Assembly: GCF_001984175.1 (NCBI RefSeq)
Contig: NZ_MTQP01000069.1
Span: 930,001 to 994,000 of the forward strand
Length of the DNA: 64,000 nucleotides
Reading direction: 5' to 3'
From: Saccharothrix sp. ALI-22-I
Lineage (GTDB): Bacteria; Actinomycetota; Actinomycetes; Mycobacteriales; Pseudonocardiaceae
Shown here: piece after piece, positions 7,629 through 15,451 of the stretch
How the letters are laid out: each line of letters starts with the position of its first letter
Position numbering within the stretch: position 1 is the first letter of the stretch
The notes under the pieces: generated by a model
The model's input: only the letters and a program-made list of their open reading frames with translations
Database searches by the model: none
What the model was told of the DNA's origin: nothing
Made by a program: the position numbers and the translations under genes

Positions 7629-9062
7629 TCAAATCGACGTTGAAACCGACCGCAGGTTGACCAGGCGGGCGATCGCGGTTGTCGTGCCGGCCAGTGCCGC
7701 TACGAGCAGGGTGATCGTCAGCGGGATCGCGAAGTAGGTCAGTTGGCTCCAGGTGACGGTGCGGCCGTTCATCAGCAGTTCGATCAGGTCCGGGTAGGCC
7801 ACGAACACGGCCGACGGCAGGAGTAACGGGACGAGACGCAGGGCCACCCGCCACGGCGCTGTCCCGGCGCGGCGCCGCGCCCACCCGCGTGACCGCCACA
7901 CACCCAGAACACCGAGTCCCACGGCCACCAACGCGATCAGGCCCAGCACCAGCTCGAACAGTTGCCGCCCGCCGCCGACGTCCTCCGGCTGCCCTCCCTG
8001 GCTCAGCTCGACCAGACCGGTGAGGATGCTGTAGGTGTCGTCGGACAACGACGCGCTGTTGGCCAGTACCGCGTACCCGTACCCGGTACTGGGGACTACG
8101 GCCTGCACGGCTGTGTAGGTGAACAGGTTCCCGGGGTGCACCAGCAGCTGCACGCCGTCCGGTCCCTGCTCCGGCATCCAGCCCATGGCGTAGTCGTCCA
8201 CAGTGGAGGATCGGTGCATGGTCCGCAGGCCCTCGGGTGACACCAGCCGCGCACCGTTGCCGGTCTGGCTAATCAGCCACTTGCCCATGTCGGCCGCGGT
8301 GGTGATGACTCCGCCGGCGCCGCTGGAGTCGAGGAAGGCCGGCAACTCGTGTCTGGAGAGCCAGGCTCCGAACACCGAGTTGTAGCCGTCGGCCGGTGCG
8401 ATCTCCTGCGAGGACACCGTGCTGCGGGACATGCCCAGTGGGCCGAACACCCGGTCCTTCAGGTACTCGCCGAACGGTCGGCCGCTCGCCACCTCCACCA
8501 GGCGGGCGGCCACGTCGTAGTTGACGTTGCAGTACTCGTAGTGGGTGCCCGGATCGGCGGCCAACGACGCGGAACCCAGCGCGGACGTGTACTCGGCCAG
8601 TGACGACGACTGCTCCAGGGCGGTGATGTCGATCGTGGTGTCGGAGAAGCCCGACGTCTGGTTGAGCAGGTGCCGGACGGTCACCCCGGTGTGGCGGGAG
8701 TCGGCCATGGTGAAGCCCGGCAGCTGGTCCGCGACCGGGTCGTCCAGCGCGATCCGCCCGTCCTCGACCAGCGTCATCACCGCCATGGCGGTGAACGACT
8801 TGCTGACCGAGGCGATCCGCATCGGTGTGTCCGCGGTGATGGGCGCGCCCGCGGAGTCCTGTCCGTAGCCGGCGGCGTGGACGACGCGGTCGCGGTGCGT
8901 CACCACCACCGACAGGCCGGGTAGGTCGGTGCCGTGCATGGCCTTGGCCATGTAGTCGTCGATGGTGGTCTTGGACGGTTGGGCGTGGGCGGTCGGGGGC
9001 GGGGTCGAGGCCGCGACGGTGATCACGACGCCGGTGAGCGCGGCGATCAGGGTGGCTTTCAT
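7629..9062 (-). CDS. Secreted/membrane serine hydrolase, class C beta-lactamase family
   Basis: 477 aa. Signal peptide at residues 1-27 (ending AHA). The penicillin-binding fold is marked by S85-V-S-K88 (nucleophile and general base), Y177-C-N179 and an HPG motif late in the domain. After about residue 365 come three or four membrane helices (FELVLGLIALVAVGLGVLGVW, WRVALRLVPLLLPSAVFVAY, FAIPLTITLLVAALAG), so the catalytic domain is displayed outside and anchored by its C-terminus. This architecture is common for actinobacterial D-aminopeptidase or esterase-type paralogues. True beta-lactamase activity is unlikely. It lies upstream of the ABC exporter on the same strand, 84 bases apart. Confidence 0.87.
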   Translation of the reverse strand: MKATLIAALTGVVITVAASTPPPTAHAQPSKTTIDDYMAKAMHGTDLPGLSVVVTHRDRVVHAAGYGQDSAGAPITADTPMRIASVSKSFTAMAVMTLVEDGRIALDDPVADQLPGFTMADSRHTGVTVRHLLNQTSGFSDTTIDITALEQSSSLAEYTSALGSASLAADPGTHYEYCNVNYDVAARLVEVASGRPFGEYLKDRVFGPLGMSRSTVSSQEIAPADGYNSVFGAWLSRHELPAFLDSSGAGGVITTAADMGKWLISQTGNGARLVSPEGLRTMHRSSTVDDYAMGWMPEQGPDGVQLLVHPGNLFTYTAVQAVVPSTGYGYAVLANSASLSDDTYSILTGLVELSQGGQPEDVGGGRQLFELVLGLIALVAVGLGVLGVWRSRGWARRRAGTAPWRVALRLVPLLLPSAVFVAYPDLIELLMNGRTVTWSQLTYFAIPLTITLLVAALAGTTTAIARLVNLRSVSTSI

Positions 9063-9154
9063 GGTTGCGAATCTAGGAACCGTTGCGGTGCCAGGACATC
9101 TGGCGATCGACCAGAGATACCCCTGACGAAAGATATAGACCGTGCTTGGCGAAG

Positions 9155-9734
9155 TCAGGGTGTGACGGTGGGTTTGACGATCCGGTGGAACTCCGCGCCG
9201 GCGATCAGCCTGGTTCCGCCTGCCGGGTGGTCCTCACGGAGGCTGCGCAGCACTCGCTCGCGGAGGGCGGCGCGGTCCACGGGGTCCAGCGCGTCGTACA
9301 GCCACCGGTTGCCGTGGGACATCAGCCACGCCCAGTGCGCCTCGGGCCCGTCGATCGGCATCGACACCTCGGTGGTGGTGTGGGAGGAGTGGTGCAGGCC
9401 CGCGCGGTCGGCGCGAGAACTCCACGTCACCGGCTCGTGCGGCTCCGGGTCACGGATACGGCGCACGAACTCGTCCACGATCCGCCCGTACGCCGCCCAC
9501 CGCCCGCCGTCCGCGCTGAGTCCCGGCACGGAGAACGCGACACCCCACCGAGCCCTCCGCCCGGACGGCCGCCGCGGTCACCGCGCCGCGTCCCGCGCCC
9601 AGGTCCAGCACTCGCGCACCGGGCGCCAACCCGACCCACTCGACCAGGCGGTGGCCGAACGTGGCGAAGAACGGCACCGAGCGGTCGTAGTCGGCGGCTA
9701 CCCGGTCGAACAGTTCGGCACCGAGATCGGTCAC
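9155..9734 (-). pseudogene. Decayed SAM-dependent methyltransferase
   Basis: Two pieces in different frames. 9734 down to about 9560 encodes the N-terminal part: VAADYDRSVPFFATFG, then the SAM-binding motif RVLDLGAGRGAVTAAAVRAEG. From about 9550 to 9155, in another frame, comes the C-terminal part beginning VAFSVPGLSADGG and ending FHRIVKPTVTP. In intact relatives VAFSVPG follows the motif 'L-RPGG-R', some 60-80 residues beyond motif I, so the central part (motifs II-IV) is missing and the frame is broken. The first piece ends in out-of-frame nonsense. The product cannot bind SAM normally; I regard it as a pseudogene. Confidence 0.75.
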
Positions 9735-9743
9735 GTCCGCAGG

Positions 9744-12215
9744 TTAGGGCGCGGTCCCGGTCAGGGCGAACGGTTTCAGGTCGGCGTTCGCGGACAGGAC
9801 GGGCGGGCCGGCGGTGCGGTAGCGGGTTGCCGCCGCGGGCACGTGGTCTACAGGCAGGTTTGTGGTGCCCCAAGAGGTGTCGGGGGTGGCGGCGACGTCC
9901 ACGACGAGGTCGCCGCCGTGGGTCACGAACTGCTCCGACAGCCACGACTTGTCGTGCGCACGGCCGTTGAGCGTCACGCCGTTCACGTAGACGTTGGCGG
10001 GCGAAGCGTCGGGCGCGCTGATGGTGATGGTGGGCGCGCCGTTCCGGTTGATCTTGGCGCGGGGGAACATCGGGCTGGACAGCAGCAGTTCCGCCCGGCT
10101 CGGCGTCTGCGGGTACACGCCCAGCGCGGCGAACACGTACCACGCCGACATGGTGCCGAGATCGTCGTTGCCGGGCAGCCCGCTCGGACCGGTCCGGTAG
10201 ACCAGGGACGCCATGGCACGCACGGTCTCCTGCGTCTTCCACGGCTGTCCCAGAGCGTTGTACAGCCAAGGCGTGTGGATACCGGGCTCGTTGGTCGGGT
10301 CGTAGCGCAACCCGTCGCCGCCTGTCGCCCACGAGCCGTCCGGCTTGTGGAAGAAGCCGTCCAACCGCTGGACGGCCCGCTCGCGCCCGCCCATCGCCGC
10401 CGCGAGCCCGGACACGTCGTGCTGCACCATCCACGTGTAGGTCGCGCTGGTGCCCTGGGCGAACCCGAGGTCCGACGACGGGCTGAACGGCCACGTCCAC
10501 GTGCCGTCCGAAGCCCGCGCCTGCTGGTACCCGCCGTCCGCCGCCGACAGGTTGAACGTGTTGCGCCACCAACCCGCCCTGGGCAGCAACGAACGGCGCA
10601 CGTCGTCACGACCGAGCCGGCCCGCCCAGTCGGCCAACGCGAAGTCGGCGGTGGCGTCCTCCAGCGTCTCGGCCGCCCCACCCCAGCAGTGGCACGTGTC
10701 CTGCGGTGCGTACCCGAGCCGCAGGTACTCGGCCAGGTTCGGCCGCTGCCCCTCGCACTGCCCCGGACACCCCTTGTCGGACAGGCCGTCCGGGTGCGGC
10801 ACGGTGGCCTGGCGGACCAGCGAGTCGAACGCCGCCCGCACGTCGAAGTCCCGCGCGCCCATGGCGTACATGCCGGCCAACGCGGGCGCGGACGGGTCGC
10901 CGGTCATCACGTGCGTCGGCCCGTTGACGTGCACCCACCGGTCCCACACGCCGCCGTTCTGGCGGGCCAGGTTGAGCAGCGACTGGGCGTAGTCGGAGGC
11001 GATCCCCGGTTCGAGCAGGGCCAGCAGCTGGGTGTGGGCGCGGTACTGGTCCCAGCCGGAGAAGTTGCCGTACTGGGCGCGTTGGCCGCGTTCCAGGCGG
11101 TGGACCTGGCGGTCGCTGCCGAGGTACGTGCCGTCCACGTCGCTGGTGATGTTGGGTTGCAGGAACGCGTGGTAGAGGGCGGTGTAGAACGTGGTGCGCT
11201 GCGCGTCCGTGCCACCGGAGACCTCGACCGCACGCAGCTGCCGCGCCCACTCGCGTCGGGCGTCGGCCGCGATGTCGTCCACGCTGTGGTGCGGACGGAT
11301 CTCACGGTCCAGATTGCGCCGGGCCGCCGAAGCGCTCGTGTACGAGATGCCGACACGCATGCGCACGTCGTCGTCCTGAGAGGTGTCGAACGTGACGTAA
11401 CCGCCGGACCCACGTCCCTGTCGTGCCGCCCCGGTCTCGTAGCCCTCACCACCGGTGGCGGTGGTCGAACCGGGCTGCAACGAGCCGTTCACCCACGTGC
11501 CGGTACCCGCGAAGTCACGGTCGAACGACGCGGTGAAGTACAGGCGGTAGTAGGTCTTCTTGTTGTTCGCGCCGCCGTTGGCCCGACGGCCGCAGAACGC
11601 GCCGGTGAGCACGGACCCGGACACCGTGCGGCGGGCCGGGTCGATGGTGACCTCGGCGTCCTCGCTGCCGTTCAACGAGTTCGACACCCGGAACAGCAGC
11701 GCGGCGGGCTTGTCGGCGGGGAACGTGAAGTCGCCGACGCCGGCCCGAGTGGTCACGCTGAGGTCGGCCGACGCGCCCGAAGCCAACCCGACCCGGTAAC
11801 GGCCGGGCGTGGCGGACTCGTCCTCGTGCCGGAAGTCGGCGGCGTACACCTCGTCCCGGACGTCGGCGGTGGGCGAGGTGGTGACCTCGCCGACGAACGG
11901 CATGATCGGCACGTCACCGGCCGCACCGGGGTGGCACCCCGCGCCGTTGACGTGCGTGAGGCTGAACCCGCGCACCCGCGTGGCGTCGTAGGCGTACCCG
12001 TTGGCCGCGCCGGTGTTGGTCTGGTCGCCACGCGTGCTGGTGAGGCTCCACGAGATCATCCCGAACGGCCGCACCGCGCCGGGGTAGGTGTTGCCGCCGC
12101 CCGCCGACCCGATCAACGGGTCCACGGACCCGACCGCGTCCCGCGCCGAGGCGCCGGCCGGCACCGCCACACCCGCCAGCAGAACGATCGCCAACCCCGC
12201 CGTGACCACCCGCAC
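9744..12215 (-). CDS. Secreted GH92 alpha-mannosidase-like glycosidase
   Basis: 823 aa from GTG 12215. Signal peptide MRVVTAGLAIVLLAGVAVPAGASA. The family 92 N-terminal beta-sandwich starts at VDPLIGSAGGGNTYPGAVRPFGM; the (alpha/alpha)6 catalytic part contains NFSGWDQYRAHTQLLALLEP, the PSAPALAGMYAMGARDFD segment and the GNDDLGTMSAWYVFAALG motif, all typical of GH92. These are calcium-dependent exo-alpha-mannosidases acting on N-glycans or mannans. The reading frame stays open to 12338, but a palindromic operator (12306-12317) lies in that stretch, and a good GGGGG ribosome-binding site precedes GTG 12215, so the shorter form is preferred. Confidence 0.9.
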   Translation of the reverse strand: MRVVTAGLAIVLLAGVAVPAGASARDAVGSVDPLIGSAGGGNTYPGAVRPFGMISWSLTSTRGDQTNTGAANGYAYDATRVRGFSLTHVNGAGCHPGAAGDVPIMPFVGEVTTSPTADVRDEVYAADFRHEDESATPGRYRVGLASGASADLSVTTRAGVGDFTFPADKPAALLFRVSNSLNGSEDAEVTIDPARRTVSGSVLTGAFCGRRANGGANNKKTYYRLYFTASFDRDFAGTGTWVNGSLQPGSTTATGGEGYETGAARQGRGSGGYVTFDTSQDDDVRMRVGISYTSASAARRNLDREIRPHHSVDDIAADARREWARQLRAVEVSGGTDAQRTTFYTALYHAFLQPNITSDVDGTYLGSDRQVHRLERGQRAQYGNFSGWDQYRAHTQLLALLEPGIASDYAQSLLNLARQNGGVWDRWVHVNGPTHVMTGDPSAPALAGMYAMGARDFDVRAAFDSLVRQATVPHPDGLSDKGCPGQCEGQRPNLAEYLRLGYAPQDTCHCWGGAAETLEDATADFALADWAGRLGRDDVRRSLLPRAGWWRNTFNLSAADGGYQQARASDGTWTWPFSPSSDLGFAQGTSATYTWMVQHDVSGLAAAMGGRERAVQRLDGFFHKPDGSWATGGDGLRYDPTNEPGIHTPWLYNALGQPWKTQETVRAMASLVYRTGPSGLPGNDDLGTMSAWYVFAALGVYPQTPSRAELLLSSPMFPRAKINRNGAPTITISAPDASPANVYVNGVTLNGRAHDKSWLSEQFVTHGGDLVVDVAATPDTSWGTTNLPVDHVPAAATRYRTAGPPVLSANADLKPFALTGTAP

Positions 12216-12305
12216 CGCGCCCCCAGCCCTTCGACTGACCAACGGTCTACCCAACCCGGCGGGCGGACCGGAAGCCCCGACGCGCTTTCTGTCCGCTGTT
12301 GTCAC

Positions 12306-12317
12306 GAGAGCGCTCTC
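12306..12317. promoter_or_regulatory. LacI-type operator before the GH92 gene
   Basis: Perfect 12-bp palindrome GAGAGCGCTCTC with the central AGCGCT typical of LacI/GalR-family sites in actinobacteria. It lies 90 bases upstream of the GH92 start and 59 bases upstream of the divergent kinase gene. It probably serves the glycosidase. Confidence 0.55.
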
Positions 12318-12375
12318 AGCCGTTGGCGCGCCCGTCACCCGTCGGTCACCGCGCGCGTGCGGTTAGGGTCGCGGC

Positions 12376-13434
12376 ATGCGCGGGCAGGTGGAGTCGGAGT
12401 TCCTGGCCGCCATCGCGCGGTTCGCCGGGCCGGTCCGGGGTGTCGGCGTCGCGCTGATCAGCGTGTTCGGTGTGCTGTCCGTGCCGTCCGACGCGCTGCC
12501 CCTCGGCTTGGGGCTGCTGGCCCTGGTGCTGGTCGGCGCGGTGGCGGACTTCGGGTCTCAGAGGCTCGCGATCGTGCTCGCGATCGTGCGGGTGGTGGCG
12601 GTGTGCGCGGCTCAGGCGCGGATCGACGGCACGGACCAGTGGATGTTCAACGTGCTCACCACCACCGCGATCACCCTCCAGTGGGAGTGGTCACCGAAGA
12701 TCACCGTGCCCACCACGGCCGCGCTGCTGGCCGTGTACCTGACGGCGGTCGGGTGGGACGGCTCGGCGGTGGCCCGGCTGGTGGTCGAGTGCGTGCTGGC
12801 GCGGCTCGCGTACCGGTTACTGCGCCGCTCCACGCGCCGGGTGGACGAGTTGCGCGCCCGGCAGGCCGCGCTGGAACGGGCCGAGGCGATGGCGCTGGCA
12901 CGGCGCAGGCGTGAGCGCGAGTACCTGGCGCTGCTGCACGACACCGCGTCGGCGACGTTCCTGGTGGTGGCGGTCAACGGGCGGGACACCGACCCGTCCG
13001 AGGTCGCCGGGTACGCGCGCCGTGATCTGGACGTGCTGGCCGGCGCCGTGCCGACGGACACCGCCGTGGACGTCGGCTCGTCCCTCAAACCGGTCGTGGA
13101 ACGCAGTCCGCTGGACATCGACGCACGCTGGGACAACGCGCTCGTGCCCGCGTCGGTGGCGTTGGCGCTGGTCCGAGCGGTGCGGGAGGCGTTGACCAAC
13201 GTCGAGCGGCACGCGGGCACCCAGGCCGCCGAGCTGCGCGTGAGCGCGAACGGCGACGGTGTGGAGGTGCGGGTGAGCGACGCGGGACGCGGGTTCGACG
13301 TGGACGCGGTGTCCGACCACCGGCGCGGTATCCGCGGCTCGGTGGTCGAGCGGATGGCGGCGGTCGGCGGCAGCGCCGAGGTGACGTCCCGGCCGGGCGG
13401 CACGACGGTGCGGTTGGCGTGGCCACGTGGCTGA
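12376..13434 (+). CDS. Membrane sensor histidine kinase
   Basis: 352 aa. About four hydrophobic segments lie in residues 12-145, then a coiled linker LRRSTRRVDELRARQAALERAEAMALARRRRERE. H188 in REYLALLHDTASATF is the likely phosphorylation site, in the position used by NarL-system kinases. The ATPase domain shows an N box REALTNVERHAG and a G1 box VSDAGRGFD. Only short periplasmic loops are present, so it probably senses a membrane or intracellular signal. It is the first gene of a three-gene operon: the next gene overlaps by 8 bases and the response regulator follows. Confidence 0.85.
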   Translation: MRGQVESEFLAAIARFAGPVRGVGVALISVFGVLSVPSDALPLGLGLLALVLVGAVADFGSQRLAIVLAIVRVVAVCAAQARIDGTDQWMFNVLTTTAITLQWEWSPKITVPTTAALLAVYLTAVGWDGSAVARLVVECVLARLAYRLLRRSTRRVDELRARQAALERAEAMALARRRREREYLALLHDTASATFLVVAVNGRDTDPSEVAGYARRDLDVLAGAVPTDTAVDVGSSLKPVVERSPLDIDARWDNALVPASVALALVRAVREALTNVERHAGTQAAELRVSANGDGVEVRVSDAGRGFDVDAVSDHRRGIRGSVVERMAAVGGSAEVTSRPGGTTVRLAWPRG

Positions 13435-14524
13435 GGTCGCCGGGGGAGCTGAAAGACGGGTCGACGTCGAGGGCCACGTGTTCGCCAGCCTGCGGTTGGC
13501 GCTGCTCGGCGTCACGGCCGTGGTGCAGGGGTTGGGTGTCGCGGCGCTGTTCGTGCACGACCACCCGGCCGGCCGGGTCGCGTTCGCCGTTCCGGCGCTG
13601 GTGACGCTGCTGTGCGCGGTGTGGGTGGTGCGCCGCAGGCCGTTGCCGAAGGCGCTGGTGGTGGGCGGCACGGTGGCGGTGCTGGCGGCGTCCTCGGTGG
13701 CCACCGAGGCGTTGCCGCCGGACGCGCACTTCGGCCCCGCGCACTGGTCGTACGGCCTGATCGGCTGGCACCTGCTGCTGTTGCTGCTCGACCGCGTCCC
13801 GGTGCTGCTGGCCGCGCAGGCGGCGCACGTCGTGCTGAGCGTGACCCAGTGGGTGCTCGCCGGGGCGCCGGAGCGGGCCGAGATCGGCAGCGCGGGCGTG
13901 GTCGTGTTCAGCGTGACCAGCTTCCAGCTCGGCGTGCTGGTCATGTCCCGGATTCTGCTGCGCAACGCGCGCCGGGCCGCCGAAGTCGCCGCCGAACGGG
14001 AGCGCGCCGCGACCCGTGCCGCGTTGGCCGAGCAGTGGGAACAGGACCTGCGCGCCGGGTTCGCCGGGCAGCTCGGCGCGACCCTGCCGCTGCTCGCGGA
14101 CCTGGCGGACGGCGTGCTGGACCCGCGCGCCGACGACACCCGGCTGCGGTGCGCGCTCGCGGCCACCCAGCTGCGGCGGCTGTTCGCGGAGAACGACGAC
14201 GTGCCCGACCCGCTGGTGCACGAGGTGACGGCGTGCGTGCACGTCGCCGAGCGGCGCGGGGTGGAGGTGTCGCTGGCGGTCAGCGGCGCGCCGGTGCCGG
14301 TGCCGACGGACGTGCGGCGCGAGCTGACCGGCCCGCTGGCGGTGGCGCTGTCGGCGGCCCGCGACCGGGCGCGGGTGAGCCTGCTGCGGACCGAGGGCGA
14401 GGTGCGGGTGGCGGTGATCGCCGACGCCGGGGTCGATTTCGGAACCGTGACGGGTCGGGTCGAGGTCGAATGCGGCACGTACGGTCGGCACACGCGGATG
14501 GAGGCGAGATGGCGGACGAGCTGA
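13427..14524 (+). CDS. Degenerate kinase-like membrane protein
   Basis: 365 aa. Five or six hydrophobic segments (residues about 20-180) precede a cytoplasmic coiled segment and a domain laid out like a sensor kinase. However, no phosphorylatable histidine follows the coiled linker (the place is occupied by EQDLRAGFAGQLG), and the N and G boxes are not recognisable (GPLAVALSAARDRARVSL; VIADAGVDFGTV keeps only a trace of D-x-G). It probably forms a heterodimer with, or modulates, the kinase encoded just upstream. It overlaps that gene by 8 bases and the regulator downstream by 16, so the three are translated together. Confidence 0.7.
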   Translation: MAEVAGGAERRVDVEGHVFASLRLALLGVTAVVQGLGVAALFVHDHPAGRVAFAVPALVTLLCAVWVVRRRPLPKALVVGGTVAVLAASSVATEALPPDAHFGPAHWSYGLIGWHLLLLLLDRVPVLLAAQAAHVVLSVTQWVLAGAPERAEIGSAGVVVFSVTSFQLGVLVMSRILLRNARRAAEVAAERERAATRAALAEQWEQDLRAGFAGQLGATLPLLADLADGVLDPRADDTRLRCALAATQLRRLFAENDDVPDPLVHEVTACVHVAERRGVEVSLAVSGAPVPVPTDVRRELTGPLAVALSAARDRARVSLLRTEGEVRVAVIADAGVDFGTVTGRVEVECGTYGRHTRMEARWRTS

Positions 14525-15159
14525 GCGCGGTGGTGGTGGACGACCACCCGGCGGTGCGCGCGGGCGTCGCCTACTGGCTGTCCTCCGGCACCCCGCCGAT
14601 CCGGGTCGTCGCGAGCGGCGAGGACGTGCGCGCGGCGTGGCTCGGCGAGGGCGCGCAGGCCGACGTGGTGATCCTCGACCTGCACTTGGGCGGCCCCACG
14701 CCGGTGCTCGGCGACCTGCGCCGGCTGGTCGAGGTGGGACGGCGGGTCGTCGTCTACTCGATGCGCGCCGACGACGACATCGCGTTGCAGTGCCTGGAGT
14801 TGGGCGCGCTGTGCTACCTGACCAAGGCGGAGGGCGCGGAACACCTGGTGCAGGCGACCCGTGCGGCGGCGGAGGGCCGTCCGTACACGCCGCCGTCGCT
14901 GGCGGGCGCGTTGGCGGGCGACCGGTCCGACCACCGGCCCGCCTTGTCGGCGCGGGAGGTCGAGGTGCTGGTCGAGTGGTTCCAGTCGGAGTCCAAGGAG
15001 TTCGTGGCGCAGCGCCTGGGCATCTCGCTGAGCACGGTGAACTCGCACCTGGAGCGGATCCGGATCAAGTACGCCCTGATCGGGCGGGAGGCGCCGACCA
15101 AGGCGGCGCTGGTGGCGCGGGCCATCCAGGACGGGCTGATCGGCGTGGACGACCTCTGA
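14509..15159 (+). CDS. NarL/LuxR-type response regulator
   Basis: 216 aa. The receiver domain has the acidic pair D11-D12 and phospho-acceptor D57 in VVILDLHLGG; the conserved lysine is in LTKAEG. The LuxR helix-turn-helix covers about 145-205 (LSAREVEVLVEWFQ, then FVAQRLGISLSTVNSHLERIRIKYA). ATG 14509 follows GGAGGCGAG. It is the output partner of the two membrane proteins encoded upstream. Targets are unknown; the adjacent GH6 gene or GH92 gene are candidates by position only. Confidence 0.88.
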   Translation: MADELSAVVVDDHPAVRAGVAYWLSSGTPPIRVVASGEDVRAAWLGEGAQADVVILDLHLGGPTPVLGDLRRLVEVGRRVVVYSMRADDDIALQCLELGALCYLTKAEGAEHLVQATRAAAEGRPYTPPSLAGALAGDRSDHRPALSAREVEVLVEWFQSESKEFVAQRLGISLSTVNSHLERIRIKYALIGREAPTKAALVARAIQDGLIGVDDL

Positions 15160-15195
15160 TCGCCCGCTTCGCGCCGGTCGTGCTGTAGTGGAGGT

Positions 15196-15366
15196 GTGAC
15201 CGGCAACGGCGCCTACGGGACGCGCAACGACATCGCCGTGCTGTGGCCGCCGGACCGCGCCCCGATCGTGCTGGCGGTGATGTCCAGCCGCACGGCGCAG
15301 GACGCCGAGCACGACGACGCCCTGATCGCACAGGCCACCGAAGTCGCCGCAGCCGCCTTCCAATGA
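15196..15366 (+). pseudogene. C-terminal fragment of a class A beta-lactamase
   Basis: A 56-codon open frame begins exactly where the KTG motif of class A beta-lactamases would stand (here V-T-G-N-G) and continues AYGTRNDIAVLWPPDRAP and IVLAVMSS, the last two strands and helix of the fold, ending AATEVAAAAF-type. In intact enzymes this corresponds to about Ambler 234-290. The catalytic serine, SDN and Glu166 regions are absent upstream; the preceding bases belong to the response regulator. A GGAG and a GTG happen to lie before it. It is a remnant and cannot confer resistance. Confidence 0.75.
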
Positions 15367-15451
15367 CCGCAGCCGCGCCTCGACCGCGCGCGGTACGGTG
15401 TGAAGCACACCGCCTCCCTCACATCGTTGTGATCACCGGAGGTAGCAGTTC

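Noticed and set aside
8934..12914. Very long open plus-strand frame (over 1300 codons)
   Set aside because: It is antisense to the GH92 gene and runs across neighbouring genes. High GC at third codon positions removes stops from antisense frames. It has Arg/His/Gly-rich composition and no domain.
12817..15408. Long minus-strand frame across the two-component operon
   Set aside because: Covers three well-supported plus-strand genes and shows no recognisable domain.
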